Notes: generated by a model from the sequence alone, not told the origin. Shown: positions 1-8,883, counted from the stretch's first letter. The stretch: DNA of 64,000 bases from Blastococcus sp. HT6-4 (GCF_039679125.1 NZ_CP155551.1:3472001-3536000), one strand, 5' to 3'. A program made the numbers and translations.

Positions 1-15
1 AAGGGGCCGGATGCG

Positions 16-48
16 AGAGGCCCAGAACCCGTCGGGTTCTGGGCCTCT
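16..48 (-). terminator. Intrinsic terminator after sigR-rsrA
   Basis: A perfect 15-bp stem (16-30 with 34-48) closes a 3-nt loop, 15 nt beyond the rsrA stop. There is no U tract, which is usual for terminators in very GC-rich actinobacteria. Confidence 0.8.
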
Positions 49-62
49 GGCGTTCAGCGGTC

Positions 63-404
63 CTACGCGGTGGGGCGCTCCCCCGACCGCTCGATCGTCA
101 GCCGCTCGACGCTGACCGAGGTGCCGTCCTCCTCGAAGGAGACGCTGGTCAGCTGCATCTTGATGCGTTCCCGCAGCCCCGACGGCGGCTTGTCCCCGCC
201 GCAGCGCCGCCGTACCAGGGCCTTGAACTCCTGCTCGATGCCGAACTCGCGCAGACAGGAGGAGCAGTCCTCGAGGTGCTCGGCGATGACGGCGCGTCGC
301 TCGTCCCCGGTCTCGTGGTCGAGGAACTCGAAGACGTGCGACAGGACGTCGTCGCAGGAGTCGATCCGGATCGGCTCGCCGGCCCGTGCAGCGTCGTCGC
401 CCAT
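63..404 (-). CDS. rsrA: Anti-sigma factor RsrA (zinc redox switch, ZAS family)
   Basis: This is a 113-residue zinc anti-sigma factor that should hold SigR inactive until thiol oxidation releases it. The ZAS signature is visible as H43-x3-C47-x2-C50 (HLEDCSSC), preceded by C17 and H23, which match the other zinc/disulfide positions of Streptomyces RsrA. The length is typical. Its ATG (404-402) overlaps the sigR stop as ATGA, so the two are translationally coupled and should be made in near-equal amounts. The stop codon is TAG, which matters because UAG is read as selenocysteine elsewhere in this window. It is the last gene of the operon and is followed by a strong terminator. Confidence 0.93.
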   Translation of the reverse strand: MGDDAARAGEPIRIDSCDDVLSHVFEFLDHETGDERRAVIAEHLEDCSSCLREFGIEQEFKALVRRRCGGDKPPSGLRERIKMQLTSVSFEEDGTSVSVERLTIERSGERPTA

Positions 405-1096
405 CAGTGGCTCGCCTCCTCACCGGCTCCGGCGCGGACGAATCCGCGCTCACGGGCGTAGTCGGCCAGCAGCTTCTGCAGCCCCCGGCGACCGCGGTGC
501 AGGCGGGACATCACCGTGCCGATGGGCGTGCCCATGATCTCGGCGATCTCCTTGTAGGCGAACCCCTCGACATCGGCCAGGTAGACGGCCAGCCGGAAGT
601 CCTCGGGCAGCTGCTGCAGGGCGTCCTTGATGTCGGAGTCCGGCAGGTGGTCCAGTGCCTCGATCTCGGCCGACCGCAGGCCCGTGGAGCTGTGCTCCTC
701 GGCCGCGTAGAGCTGCCAGTCCTGCACCTGCTCGGTGGGGTACTGCTGCGGCTGGCGCTGCTTCTTGCGGTAGCTGTTGATGTAGGTGTTGGTCAGGATC
801 CGGTACAGCCAGGCCTTGAGGTTGGTGCCCTCGGCGAACTGGTGGAACGCGGAGTAGGCCTTCACGAAGGTCTCCTGCACCAGGTCCTCGGCGTCGGCCG
901 GGTTGCGGGTCATCCGCAGGGCCGCCGGGTAGAGCTGGTCCAGGTAGGGCAGGGCGTCGCGCTCGAACCGGGCGTCCCGCTCGGCGCGGGTCTCGGCGAG
1001 CTCCGTGCGGCTACCGCCCTCGCGCGCCTCCGGCACCTCCACCGGGGCGGGCTCGGGCAGCTGTCCGGTGTTGTCGACCGCGGAATCCTCAGGCAC
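404..1096 (-). CDS. sigR: ECF RNA polymerase sigma factor SigR (thiol-oxidative stress)
   Basis: This is an ECF sigma factor of the SigR/SigH family controlling the disulfide-stress and mycothiol regulon. Region 2 (around 55-120, including [10 protein letters not shown] and [15 protein letters not shown]) and region 4 (around 160-215, with the helix-turn-helix [23 protein letters not shown]) are intact. An open frame runs to 1303, but I choose GTG at 1096 because GGAGAGGA lies 6 nt upstream. That gives 230 residues, normal for the family. A SigR-type promoter about 140 nt upstream suggests positive autoregulation, as known for Streptomyces sigR. It overlaps rsrA by ATGA. Confidence 0.93.
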   Translation of the reverse strand: MPEDSAVDNTGQLPEPAPVEVPEAREGGSRTELAETRAERDARFERDALPYLDQLYPAALRMTRNPADAEDLVQETFVKAYSAFHQFAEGTNLKAWLYRILTNTYINSYRKKQRQPQQYPTEQVQDWQLYAAEEHSSTGLRSAEIEALDHLPDSDIKDALQQLPEDFRLAVYLADVEGFAYKEIAEIMGTPIGTVMSRLHRGRRGLQKLLADYARERGFVRAGAGEEASH

Positions 1097-1234
1097 CGAC
1101 CGTCCTCTCCGGGGCCCCCGGGTGCGGGGCACCACGTCGGTCGATCCTAGCCGCGCGACGTCCGGGCGGCCCGGGGGACGCCGGTGCACGGCCCGCGTTC
1201 GGGTGGTCGAGACGCTGCTGCTCACGGCCGGTGC

Positions 1235-1262
1235 AACGGCACCGGCTCCGGCGGCCATTCCC
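1235..1262 (-). promoter_or_regulatory. SigR-type promoter (GGGAAT-N19-GTT) for sigR-rsrA
   Basis: On the minus strand GGGAAT (1262-1257) is separated by 19 nt from GTT (1237-1235), matching the SigR consensus GGAAT-N18/19-GTT. Initiation should fall near 1228, giving a leader of about 130 nt. The -35 element lies in a perfect 9-bp inverted repeat (1254-1262 with 1271-1279), whose other arm sits just upstream of the ybaK -10 element. Confidence 0.6.
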
Positions 1263-1293
1263 GGCAGGCGGGGAATGGCTACGCTGCGGCGCC

Positions 1294-1767
1294 GTGGCGG
1301 CAACCCCGGCGGTGCGGGTGCTGGAGCGGGCGAAGGTGGCCCACACCCTGCACCCCTACGACTCCGAGCACCCCGCCGAGCAGGGGCACGGCGAGGCCGC
1401 CGTCGTCGCTCTCGGCGCCGATCCCCGCCAGGTGTTCAAGACGCTGGTCACCCGCGTCGACGGCACGCTCACCGTCGCGGTCGTCCCGGTCAGCGGGACG
1501 CTGGACCTCAAGGCGCTGGCCGCGGCCGCCGGTGGGCGGAAGGCGGCGATGGCCGAACCCGCGGACGCGGAGCGCTCCACCGGCTACGTCCTGGGCGGCA
1601 TCAGCCCGCTGGGGCAGCGCAAGGCACTCCCCACCGTGGTCGACGCCTCGGCCCTGGAGTTCGCCACCGTCCTGGTCAGCGCCGGGAAGCGCGGGCTGCA
1701 GCTGGAGCTGCCGCCGGCCGAGCTGGTCCGGCTGACCCGCGCCCGCACCGCACCGATCGGGCGGTGA
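1294..1767 (+). CDS. ybaK: YbaK/ProX-family aminoacyl-tRNA deacylase (Cys-tRNA(Pro) type)
   Basis: This 157-residue protein belongs to the YbaK/EbsC family, which hydrolyses misacylated Cys-tRNA(Pro). The family core is visible: the VFKTLV strand around residue 48, followed by the [21 protein letters not shown] segment around 95-115 (a GGxSPxG motif plus conserved basic residues). The start is GTG at 1294. A -10-like TACGCT (1280-1285) lies 8 nt upstream and there is no Shine-Dalgarno, so the mRNA is probably leaderless. An upstream extension to 1231 would run into the promoter. It is divergent from sigR with a shared inverted repeat between them; co-regulation is possible but not shown. Confidence 0.88.
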   Translation: MAATPAVRVLERAKVAHTLHPYDSEHPAEQGHGEAAVVALGADPRQVFKTLVTRVDGTLTVAVVPVSGTLDLKALAAAAGGRKAAMAEPADAERSTGYVLGGISPLGQRKALPTVVDASALEFATVLVSAGKRGLQLELPPAELVRLTRARTAPIGR

Positions 1768-1777
1768 GCGCGGGGGC

Positions 1778-3340
1778 TCAGCCGTAAGGGTTGATCAGCT
1801 GGTCGACCGGTGCGAAGTCGTCGGTGAGCACGGGGGCGTCGCCGACGAACCGGTCCAGGTCGTCCTCGTCCGCGACCTGCCAGGCCAGGTCGAACTCGGC
1901 CAGCGCGGCGGCGATCTCCTCGGCCGGCAGCGGCCGCTGCGAGGCGACGGCGACGAGGTTCCCGCCGTCCTGGCCCGCGAGGACGGGCGCACGGGCGAGC
2001 AGCAGCACGTGGTCGAACACCTCCCGCATGGTGGCCAGCTCCGCGCGGACGAAGTCCAGCGGCGGGTGGTCGATCAGGTTCACTGCGTAGACGCCGTCGT
2101 CGGCCAGCGCGCGGTCGATCAGCTCCAGCGCCTCCCGGGTGGTGAGCTGCCAGGGCACCGACAGCCCGCCGAAGGCGTCGCCGACGACGAGGTCGCGCGT
2201 CCCCGCCGGTTCCTCGGCCAGCCCCACCCGGCCGTCGGCGACCCGCACCCGCAGCTGCGCCGACGTGTCCAGCCCGAGCTGCTCGCGGTCCATGGCGACG
2301 ACCCCCGGATCGACCTCCACCACCAGGCTCTCCGTCCCGGGCCGCACCTCGGCGAGGTAGCGGGGCAGCGTGAGCCCGCCCCCGCCGATGTGCAGCGCGG
2401 AGACCGGTTCGCCCGACGGGAACACGGCTCCGGTGACCGCGGCGATCGCCCGCACGTACTGGAACTCGAGGTAGGTCGGGTCGGCGAGGTCCACGTAGGA
2501 GTGCCGGAGGGTGTCGAGCATCAGGACCCGGCCGGACTCGCGGACGGGGTCGGCCACCACCCGGGCGCAGTGGTAGGCGGTCTCCTCCGCGCACGGGGTG
2601 GGGGCCACCGCGGCCAGCCCGCCCCCGACGACCGCGAGCACCAGCAGGCCGGTGGGCACAGGACGGGCGCCGGCGCCGCGCCGCAGCAGGAGGGCCACGG
2701 CCAGGCCGGTGGCCACGGTGACCGCACCGGTGGCCACGAGGATGACGCTGCTCGGCAGGATCGCCACGAGGACGAAGCCGGTGGCGAACGTGGCCGCGAT
2801 CCCGCCGAGGGTGCCGATGCCCGACAGCCGCCCGACCACCGCACCGGTCTCGTGCAGGCTCGCCAGCTGCAGCTTGACCACCATCGGCGGTACGGCCGAC
2901 AGCAGCGCCGCGGGGACCACCACCGCGACCGCGGCCAGCAGCAGCACACCGCCGGCGTCGGCCCCGGAGAGCACCGCACCGGTGAACCGGACGAGCGGCA
3001 GGACGGCGATGATCAGCGCGCCCCCGGCGACGAGCAGCGGGGCCAGCAGCCGGCGGGGGTCGGTGCGGTCGGCGGTCACACCGCCGATCCACGCACCGAG
3101 GGCGATCGCCGCCAGCGCGAAGCCGATGACCGCGGTGCTGGTCTGCACGGTGACGCCGACGTAGGGCGCGATCAGCCGCAGGCCCACGATCTCCAGCACG
3201 AGGACCGCCCCCGAGCTGAGGAAGGTCAGCGCCGCCGCCACCCACGTCGGGAGCGCGCCGCCGGGGGGCGGGGGCTCCGGCGGCAGGTCGTCGGCGGGCA
3301 GGTCACGGGTGGGCGGGGACTGCCCGGGTCCGGCGGCCAC
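1778..3340 (-). CDS. Spermidine synthase-like protein with N-terminal membrane domain
   Basis: This is a fused membrane/spermidine-synthase-like protein of 520 residues. The N-terminal half (about 30-235) carries around seven hydrophobic segments. The C-terminal half has a class I methyltransferase-like fold with the nucleotide-binding motif HIGGGGLTLPRYLA (around 318) and an acidic VVEVDPGVV strand. Whether it makes polyamines is unknown; many such fusions lack a demonstrated substrate. The GTG start lies immediately after the stop of the SRAP gene, so it is co-transcribed and probably coupled. It converges with ybaK, leaving a 10-nt gap and no clear terminator. Confidence 0.85.
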   Translation of the reverse strand: MAAGPGQSPPTRDLPADDLPPEPPPPGGALPTWVAAALTFLSSGAVLVLEIVGLRLIAPYVGVTVQTSTAVIGFALAAIALGAWIGGVTADRTDPRRLLAPLLVAGGALIIAVLPLVRFTGAVLSGADAGGVLLLAAVAVVVPAALLSAVPPMVVKLQLASLHETGAVVGRLSGIGTLGGIAATFATGFVLVAILPSSVILVATGAVTVATGLAVALLLRRGAGARPVPTGLLVLAVVGGGLAAVAPTPCAEETAYHCARVVADPVRESGRVLMLDTLRHSYVDLADPTYLEFQYVRAIAAVTGAVFPSGEPVSALHIGGGGLTLPRYLAEVRPGTESLVVEVDPGVVAMDREQLGLDTSAQLRVRVADGRVGLAEEPAGTRDLVVGDAFGGLSVPWQLTTREALELIDRALADDGVYAVNLIDHPPLDFVRAELATMREVFDHVLLLARAPVLAGQDGGNLVAVASQRPLPAEEIAAALAEFDLAWQVADEDDLDRFVGDAPVLTDDFAPVDQLINPYG

Positions 3341-3341
3341 C

Positions 3342-4088
3342 TCAGAACAGCGCCGGCTGGTCGGCGGGCGGGGTGACCGTCTCGGCCCGGGCCACGAGCT
3401 CCGGCCCGTTGTTGCGCACGTTGTTCACCGCGGCGCTCACCGGCCGCAGCTCGAGGGCGGCGACGACCTCCGGCGGTGTGGGGGCGGCGAGCTCGGCGAC
3501 GTCCTCCCGCGCCGGGTCGAGCCACGCGGCCCAGCGGTCCGGCGGCAGCACCAGGGGCATCCGTTCGTGGATCTCGGTGAGTGCCCCGGTGGCGGGGGCG
3601 GTGACGACGGTGCAGGTGTACAGCCGGTCCTCGCCCTTCCCCCACACCTCCCAGAGCCCGGCGAAGGCGAGCACCGACCCGTCCTCCGGGGTGATGAAGT
3701 AGGGCTGCTTGGCCGGGCAGTCCAGCCGCTTCGCCCACTCGTACCAGCCGTCGGCCGGTACCAGGCAGCGGCGGGACCGCGCCGCGGTCCGGAAGGCGGG
3801 CTTCTCGGTGAGCGACTCGAGCCGGGCGTTCAGCATCCGGTTGCCGACGGACGGGTCCTTGGCCCACGACGGGACCAGCCCCCAGCGGACCGCGCGCAGC
3901 TCGCGGTGCCCCCCACCGGTGGGCCGGCCCTCGGCGTCGCGCTCCCTGGCGTGCCGGACGACGTAGACGTCCTTGGTCGGGGCGACGTTGTGGTCGGCGG
4001 GCAACGCCGGCTGCCCGTCGGCCGGCACCGCCTCGAACTCGACCGCGAGGTCGTCAGGGCTGCGGCTGGCCGCGTAGCGACCGCACAT
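3342..4088 (-). CDS. SOS response-associated peptidase (SRAP; YedK/HMCES family)
   Basis: SRAP proteins crosslink covalently to abasic sites in single-stranded DNA through Cys2 and so shield them. The family hallmarks are present: MCGRY at the N-terminus (catalytic Cys2), NVAPTK around 53, the WGLVPSWAK segment, NARLES, the WYEW glutamate around 132, and HERMP histidine around 178. Length is 248 residues, normal. The ATG is preceded by GGAGGAGA at good spacing, and a -10-like TAGAGT lies about 40 nt upstream. No LexA box was recognised. It is the first gene of a two-gene operon with the spermidine-synthase-like protein. Confidence 0.94.
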   Translation of the reverse strand: MCGRYAASRSPDDLAVEFEAVPADGQPALPADHNVAPTKDVYVVRHARERDAEGRPTGGGHRELRAVRWGLVPSWAKDPSVGNRMLNARLESLTEKPAFRTAARSRRCLVPADGWYEWAKRLDCPAKQPYFITPEDGSVLAFAGLWEVWGKGEDRLYTCTVVTAPATGALTEIHERMPLVLPPDRWAAWLDPAREDVAELAAPTPPEVVAALELRPVSAAVNNVRNNGPELVARAETVTPPADQPALF

Positions 4089-4124
4089 GGGATCTCCTCC
4101 GGGACGGACCGGGATGACCGTTCG

Positions 4125-4130
4125 ACTCTA
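4125..4130 (-). promoter_or_regulatory. -10 element of the SRAP operon
   Basis: TAGAGT on the minus strand fits the actinobacterial TANNNT -10. Initiation should occur near 4118, leaving a short leader that contains the GGAGGAGA ribosome binding site. Confidence 0.45.
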
Positions 4131-4163
4131 GGTGCGCCCACCGACACCGGGTTGCGCGCGGGC

Positions 4164-4186
4164 GTGCGCCCGAAAGCATCGGGTAG
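4164..4186 (+). promoter_or_regulatory. Possible SigB/SigF-type promoter of the aldehyde dehydrogenase gene
   Basis: GGGTAG (4181-4186) is a typical -10 for the SigB/SigF class. The upstream element GTGC (4164-4167), with a 13-nt spacer, is a weak match to GTTT, so this call is less secure than the similar sites at 13.9, 34.7 and 56.7 kb. Confidence 0.35.
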
Positions 4187-4227
4187 CCCCCTAGGCGGAT
4201 CAGCCGACGAGAGACGAGGATCACCGC

Positions 4228-5691
4228 GTGACCGCTACGCAGAACCCAGCCACCGAGCACCCGAAGACGGCCAGCGACAGCGCCGAGCGGCGCTACGCGA
4301 CGGTCAACCCCTTCACCGGGGAGACGGAGAAGGAGTTCCCCTTCACCGAGACCTCGGCGATCGACGGGATCGTCCAGCGCGCCCACTCCGCCTACCAGGA
4401 GTGGCGGAACCGCCCGGTCGAGGAGCGCGCCGCCGTCGTCCGGCGCGCCGCCGAGCTGATGGACGAGCGCCGGGACGACCTCGCGACGCTGATCACCACG
4501 GAGATGGGCAAGCGCAAGGAGGAGGCCACCGGCGAGCTCTTCCTCTGCTCGATGATCCTCAAGTACTACGCCGACAACGGCCCCGGCTTCCTCGAGCCGA
4601 CGTCCATCCAGCCGCTCATGGGCAAGGGCGAGGCGGTCGTGGAGACCCAGCCCGTCGGCGTCCTGCTGGCCATCGAGCCGTGGAACTACCCCTTCTACCA
4701 GGTCGTCCGCGTGGCCGGCCCGAACCTGGTGCTGGGGAACACGGTCATCCTCAAGCACGCCGAGAGCGTGCCGCAGTGCGCCGTGGCCATCGAGCAGCTG
4801 TTCGCCGACGCCGGCGCTCCCGAGGGCGTCTTCACCAACACCTTCCTGCGGATCGACGACATCGAGCAGGTCGTCGCCGACCACCGCATCCAGGGCGTGA
4901 CCCTCACCGGCAGCGAGCGGGCGGGCAGCGCCGTCGGGGCGCTGGCCGGCAAGCACCTGAAGAAGTCGGTGCTCGAGCTCGGCGGCAGCGACCCGTTCAT
5001 CGTCCTCGACGCCGAGGACCTTGCCGCCACGGTCAAGGCCGCCACCATGGGCCGGATGCAGAACACCGGTCAGGCCTGCACCGCGTCCAAGCGGCTGATC
5101 GTCACCGAGGAGCTCTACGAGCCGTTCGTCGAGGGCCTCAAGCAGGCGTTCTCGACCTTCGCCCCGGGCGACCCGGCCGACCCGTCGACGTCGCTCGCCC
5201 CCCTGTCGAGCGAGCGGGCCGCGCAGGACCTGCACGCGCAGATCCAGGACGCCGTCGACAAGGGCGCCACCGTGGTCGCCGGTGGCAAGCGCCCCGAGCA
5301 CCCCGGCGCGTTCGTGGAGGCCACCATCCTCACCGACGTCACCCCGGAGATGCGGGCCTACCACGAGGAGCTGTTCGGTCCCGCGGCCGTCGTCTACAAG
5401 GTGAAGGACGCCGACGAGGCGGTCGCGCTGGCCAACTCCAGCGTCTACGGCCTGGGCGCCACCGTCATGAGCGGCGACCTCGACCGCGCGCGGGCGGTGG
5501 CCGACCGGCTCGAGGCGGGCATGGTGTGGATCAACCAGCCCACCGGCTCCTCCCCCGAGCTGCCCTTCGGCGGCGTCAAGCGGTCCGGCTACGGCCGCGA
5601 GCTGTCCGAGCTGGCCATGTTCGAGTTCGCCAACCGGCGGCTGGTCCGCACGGTGCCGGTGAAGAAGGCCGACCGCCCGCTCGGCGGCTGA
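4228..5691 (+). CDS. gabD: NAD(P)-dependent succinate-semialdehyde dehydrogenase-type aldehyde dehydrogenase
   Basis: This 487-residue aldehyde dehydrogenase would oxidise succinic semialdehyde or a similar aldehyde to the acid. It shows [10 protein letters not shown] (around 150), the cofactor motif GSERAG (around 230), the catalytic glutamate in ELGGSDPF (around 253) and the catalytic cysteine in GQACTASKR (around 287). The start GTG at 4228 has a GAGACGAGGA ribosome binding site. It stands alone between divergent SRAP and a downstream, separately started aroA. The exact substrate cannot be read from the sequence; GabD/YneI-like is the best match. A stress-type promoter is possible upstream. 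Confidence 0.87.
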   Translation: MTATQNPATEHPKTASDSAERRYATVNPFTGETEKEFPFTETSAIDGIVQRAHSAYQEWRNRPVEERAAVVRRAAELMDERRDDLATLITTEMGKRKEEATGELFLCSMILKYYADNGPGFLEPTSIQPLMGKGEAVVETQPVGVLLAIEPWNYPFYQVVRVAGPNLVLGNTVILKHAESVPQCAVAIEQLFADAGAPEGVFTNTFLRIDDIEQVVADHRIQGVTLTGSERAGSAVGALAGKHLKKSVLELGGSDPFIVLDAEDLAATVKAATMGRMQNTGQACTASKRLIVTEELYEPFVEGLKQAFSTFAPGDPADPSTSLAPLSSERAAQDLHAQIQDAVDKGATVVAGGKRPEHPGAFVEATILTDVTPEMRAYHEELFGPAAVVYKVKDADEAVALANSSVYGLGATVMSGDLDRARAVADRLEAGMVWINQPTGSSPELPFGGVKRSGYGRELSELAMFEFANRRLVRTVPVKKADRPLGG

Positions 5692-5737
5692 TCGGGTGCG
5701 CGGGCGGTGCGGCGCGGCGACCGGGCAGACTGGTGAC

Positions 5738-7018
5738 GTGACAGACGTCTGGTCCGCGCCGCACCACCCGGCTCCCGTCGACGCCGTCGTGACCCTGCCG
5801 GGGTCCAAGTCGCTCACCGCGCGCGCCCTGGTCCTGGCGGCGCTGGCGGACGGGCCGAGCCGGCTGGTCCGGCCGCTCCGCGCGCGGGACACCGACCTCA
5901 TGGCGGCTGCGCTGCGCGCCCTCGGGGTCGGCATCGACGACGACGGCGAGGACCAGGTGGTCACCCCGGGTCCGCTGCGCGGCGGCATGGAGGTCGATGC
6001 CGGGCTGGCCGGCACGATCCTGCGCTTCCTCCCCCCGGTCGCCGCCCTGGCCGACGGCCCGGTGCGCGTCGACGGGGACCCGCGGCTGGGGGAACGTCCC
6101 AACGCGGGGCTGATCGACGGCCTGCGCGGCCTCGGCGTCGACATCGACGACGGCGGGCGTGGCCGGGCGCCGTTCACCGTCCGCGGCACCGGCCGGGTGC
6201 CCGGGGGCACCGCGGTGGTCGACGCAAGCGAGTCCAGCCAGGTGCTCTCCGGCCTCCTGCTCGCCGCCGCCCGTTACGAGCGCGGCGCGGACCTCGAGCT
6301 GGTGGGCAGGCTGCCCTCCCTGCCGCACGTCGAGATGACCGTGACGACGCTGCGCGAGCACGGCGTCGACGTCGCGCGCACCGACCGCGGGTGGCGGGTC
6401 GCCCCCGGGCCGATCGCCGCCCTCGAACGGGTCGTCGAGCCCGACCTCTCCAATGCCGCGCCGTTCCTGGCAGCCGCCCTGGTCACCGGCGGCCGGGTGA
6501 CGGTGCGCGACTGGCCGGAGGTCACCACCCAGCCCGGTGCGCAGCTGGACCGGCTGCTGTCCGCGATGGGCGCCGAGGTGACCCGCACCGCCGACGGGCT
6601 CCGGGTGACCGGCACCGGCACGATCCGGCCCCTGGTCGCCGACCTCGGCGAGGTGGGCGAGCTGACCCCGGTGCTGGCGGCGCTGTGCGCGCTGGCCGAC
6701 GGACCCTCGGAGCTCACCGGCATCGGGCACCTGCGCGGGCACGAGACCGACCGGTTGCAGGCCCTCGACGAGGTGCTCGGCGCCGTCGGGGCGGACGTCC
6801 GCCAGCTGCCCGACGGGCTGGTGATCACGCCCGGACGACCGCGGCCCGCGCTGCTGAGCTCCTACGCCGACCACCGCATGGTCATGGCGGCCGCCGTCCT
6901 CGGGCTGGCCGTCGACGGGGTCCGGGTGGCCGACCCCGGCGCGGTCACCAAGACGCTGCCGGACTTCCGGGAGCGGTGGGCGGGCCTGCTGGGCGAGCCG
7001 ATCGGGGCCGTCCCCTGA
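5738..7018 (+). CDS. aroA: 3-phosphoshikimate 1-carboxyvinyltransferase (EPSP synthase)
   Basis: EPSP synthase joins PEP and shikimate-3-phosphate in the aromatic amino acid pathway. The protein has 426 residues with the N-terminal LPGSKSLTARALVLAAL, GTILRF (around 88), LGERPN (around 110), and C-terminal DHRMVMAAA with PGAVTKTLPDF. I start at GTG 5738. A -10-like CAGACT (5726-5731) lies 6 nt upstream with no Shine-Dalgarno, so it is probably leaderless; the frame extends to 5696 but would cover that promoter. The rsgA gene follows 26 nt downstream in the same direction, a common actinobacterial pairing near sigR. Confidence 0.95.
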   Translation: MTDVWSAPHHPAPVDAVVTLPGSKSLTARALVLAALADGPSRLVRPLRARDTDLMAAALRALGVGIDDDGEDQVVTPGPLRGGMEVDAGLAGTILRFLPPVAALADGPVRVDGDPRLGERPNAGLIDGLRGLGVDIDDGGRGRAPFTVRGTGRVPGGTAVVDASESSQVLSGLLLAAARYERGADLELVGRLPSLPHVEMTVTTLREHGVDVARTDRGWRVAPGPIAALERVVEPDLSNAAPFLAAALVTGGRVTVRDWPEVTTQPGAQLDRLLSAMGAEVTRTADGLRVTGTGTIRPLVADLGEVGELTPVLAALCALADGPSELTGIGHLRGHETDRLQALDEVLGAVGADVRQLPDGLVITPGRPRPALLSSYADHRMVMAAAVLGLAVDGVRVADPGAVTKTLPDFRERWAGLLGEPIGAVP

Positions 7019-7044
7019 GCGGGAACCAGCGCGGGGCCCGGCGG

Positions 7045-8034
7045 ATGGACGAGGACGACGTCCGGGTCCGGCCCAGCCGCCGCGGTTCCCGCCCCCGCAC
7101 CCGCACCCGGCCCGCGCACGCCGACGCCGTCCCCGGGCTGGTCATCGCCGTGGACCGCGGGCGCATGACGGTGCGGGTCGACGGGCCCGACGGCGCCGTC
7201 GACGTGACCACCATGCGCGCCCGCGAGCTCGGCAAGCACGGCGTCGTCGTCGGTGACCGCGTGCGGGTGGTCGGCGACACCAGCGGCCGCACCGACAGCC
7301 TGGCCCGCATCGTCGCGATCGAGGAGCGGACGACCTCGCTGCGGCGCACCGCCGACGACACCGACCCCACCGAGCGGGTGGTGGTGGCCAACGCCGACCT
7401 GCTCGTGATCGTCACCTCGGTGACCGACCCCGAGCCGGCGCTGGGCTTCCTCGACCGCTGCCTGGTCGCCGCGTACGCCGGCGGGCTCGAGCCGCTGCTG
7501 TGCCTGACCAAGACCGACCTGGCGTCGCCGCGGCCGCTGCTGGACCGCTACGCCGGGCTGAGCCTGGACGCCGTCCCGATGTCGCTCGAGCTGCCGCTGG
7601 ACGACCTCACCAGCCGGCTGCGGGACCGGATGAGCGTGTTCGTCGGGCAGTCCGGCGTCGGCAAGTCCACGCTGGTCAACCGGCTGGTGCCCGACGCGTT
7701 CCGGGCGACCGGCGACGTGAGCAAGATCGGCAAGGGGCGGCACACGTCGTCGTCCGCCGTGCTCTTCGACCTGCCCGGCGGCGGCACCGTCATCGACACC
7801 CCGGGGATCCGGTCCTTCGGCCTGGCCCACGTCACCGCCGACGACGTCCTGGCCGCCTTCGAGGACATCGCCGAGGCCGCCACCGACTGCCCGCCCGGCT
7901 GCGGGCACACCGCCGAGGACCCCGGGTGCGCGCTCGATGCCTGGGCGGCCGCGGGACCGCCGGCCCGGGAGCAGCAGCTGGCCGCCCTGCGGGTCCTGCT
8001 GGGCGCCGTCGGCCAGGTCGGCCCCGGCTACTGA
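7045..8034 (+). CDS. rsgA: Ribosome small subunit-dependent GTPase A
   Basis: RsgA is a circularly permuted GTPase that acts late in 30S subunit maturation. The permuted order is clear: LTKTDL (G4, around 153) precedes GQSGVGKST (G1, around 202), then DTPGIRSF (G3, around 252), and a C-terminal zinc-knuckle region with CPPGCGHTAEDPGC (around 281-294). An N-terminal OB-fold precedes these. Length 329 is normal. The ATG at 7045 is the only good start downstream of aroA; family members carry the same DEDDVRVRP N-terminus. It lies downstream of aroA in an apparent operon and overlaps the convergent gene by 7 nt. Confidence 0.95.
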   Translation: MDEDDVRVRPSRRGSRPRTRTRPAHADAVPGLVIAVDRGRMTVRVDGPDGAVDVTTMRARELGKHGVVVGDRVRVVGDTSGRTDSLARIVAIEERTTSLRRTADDTDPTERVVVANADLLVIVTSVTDPEPALGFLDRCLVAAYAGGLEPLLCLTKTDLASPRPLLDRYAGLSLDAVPMSLELPLDDLTSRLRDRMSVFVGQSGVGKSTLVNRLVPDAFRATGDVSKIGKGRHTSSSAVLFDLPGGGTVIDTPGIRSFGLAHVTADDVLAAFEDIAEAATDCPPGCGHTAEDPGCALDAWAAAGPPAREQQLAALRVLLGAVGQVGPGY

Positions 8035-8759
8035 CGGCCGAACCAGCTCCGCCGCGGCTCGGTGAACAGGTCGTCGGGCATCGGCTCGTCGACCGCCTCG
8101 ATCCGCAGGTCGTGGCCCCGTCCCGCGATGTCGCCGCCGATGGCCTCGGTGAGCACGCAGACGCCGGTCCGCACGTCCAGCCGCACCCGGAAGGCGTCGG
8201 AGTACTCCGCCAGGATGTGCTGCGGGTGATCGCGGTACTCGTCCAGGTCCACCTCGCGCGAGCGGAGCAGCGGGCAGCAGCCACAGCGCGGCTCGTAGGC
8301 CTCCGTCGGCCGGACGAGGGCCTCCCACGCCGGCCGCCCGGCGTGCTCGACCTCCGCCACGGAGTCCACCTCCAGCGCTGTCACCAGCACCTCGACGTCC
8401 TCGGTCTCCGGATCGCGGCCGTCGGCGAGCTCCGCCGGGTCGAGCATCGCCACCCAGTGGTAGTCCTGGTGCATCGGGTCGTCCAGATCGTGGTCCCACG
8501 ACCGGCGCCACTCGGCCACCAGGCCGTCCGGCCCCAGCCGGGGCTGCGGTACCGCATCCCTCGGCGGCTCCCGGACCACCTGCAGCAGCGCTCCGTCGGT
8601 CCTCTCGACGCGGAGCAGGTCCGGACGACGCAGCCACGCCCGGACGGCACCGGGCTTCCACGGGTCGCCCGGCCAGCTGACCGAGAAGCGCAGCGTCTTC
8701 CAGCGCCACGGCGAGGAGCGCGCGAGGGCGGCGAAGGCGTCGGGTGACGGGCTGGGCAC
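8028..8759 (-). CDS. Conserved hypothetical protein, 243 residues
   Basis: I do not recognise a named family. The protein is soluble, rich in Trp, Asp and Glu, with a YEPRCGCCPLL segment around residue 160 that holds three cysteines and could bind metal. I choose GTG at 8759: a -10-like CAGACT (8771-8766) lies 6 nt upstream, the same hexamer and spacing as aroA, so it is probably leaderless. The open frame extends to 8867 through the inverted repeat and is unlikely to be translated there. The stop is TAG. It overlaps rsgA tail to tail by 7 nt. Confidence 0.7.
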   Translation of the reverse strand: MPSPSPDAFAALARSSPWRWKTLRFSVSWPGDPWKPGAVRAWLRRPDLLRVERTDGALLQVVREPPRDAVPQPRLGPDGLVAEWRRSWDHDLDDPMHQDYHWVAMLDPAELADGRDPETEDVEVLVTALEVDSVAEVEHAGRPAWEALVRPTEAYEPRCGCCPLLRSREVDLDEYRDHPQHILAEYSDAFRVRLDVRTGVCVLTEAIGGDIAGRGHDLRIEAVDEPMPDDLFTEPRRSWFGRQ

Positions 8760-8801
8760 CCGGCCAGTCTGCGTCGTCGGCGGGCTGCTGACGAGCGACT
8801 T

Positions 8802-8863
8802 GTCGACACCACCGCCTGTCGACTCGTCGTGGTGTCGACCGCCTGGGACACCACGACGAGTCG
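8802..8863 (-). terminator. Overlapping inverted repeats; probable terminator of the DUF2087 gene
   Basis: A perfect 17-bp stem (8820-8836 with 8847-8863, 10-nt loop) begins 20 nt after the stop of the 8884-9420 gene. Its inner arm is also half of a second perfect 11-bp repeat (8802-8812 with 8829-8839), so the two hairpins exclude each other. The promoter of the next gene lies downstream at 8771, so this is best read as a terminator, though it could belong to a dispersed repeat family. Confidence 0.55.
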
Positions 8864-8883
8864 GCAACGGGCGGGCGGTCCGC

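Noticed and set aside
1272-1296. A SigR promoter for ybaK on the + strand (GGAAT at 1272)
   Set aside because: No GTT at 18-19 nt spacing; a TANNNT leaderless promoter fits better.
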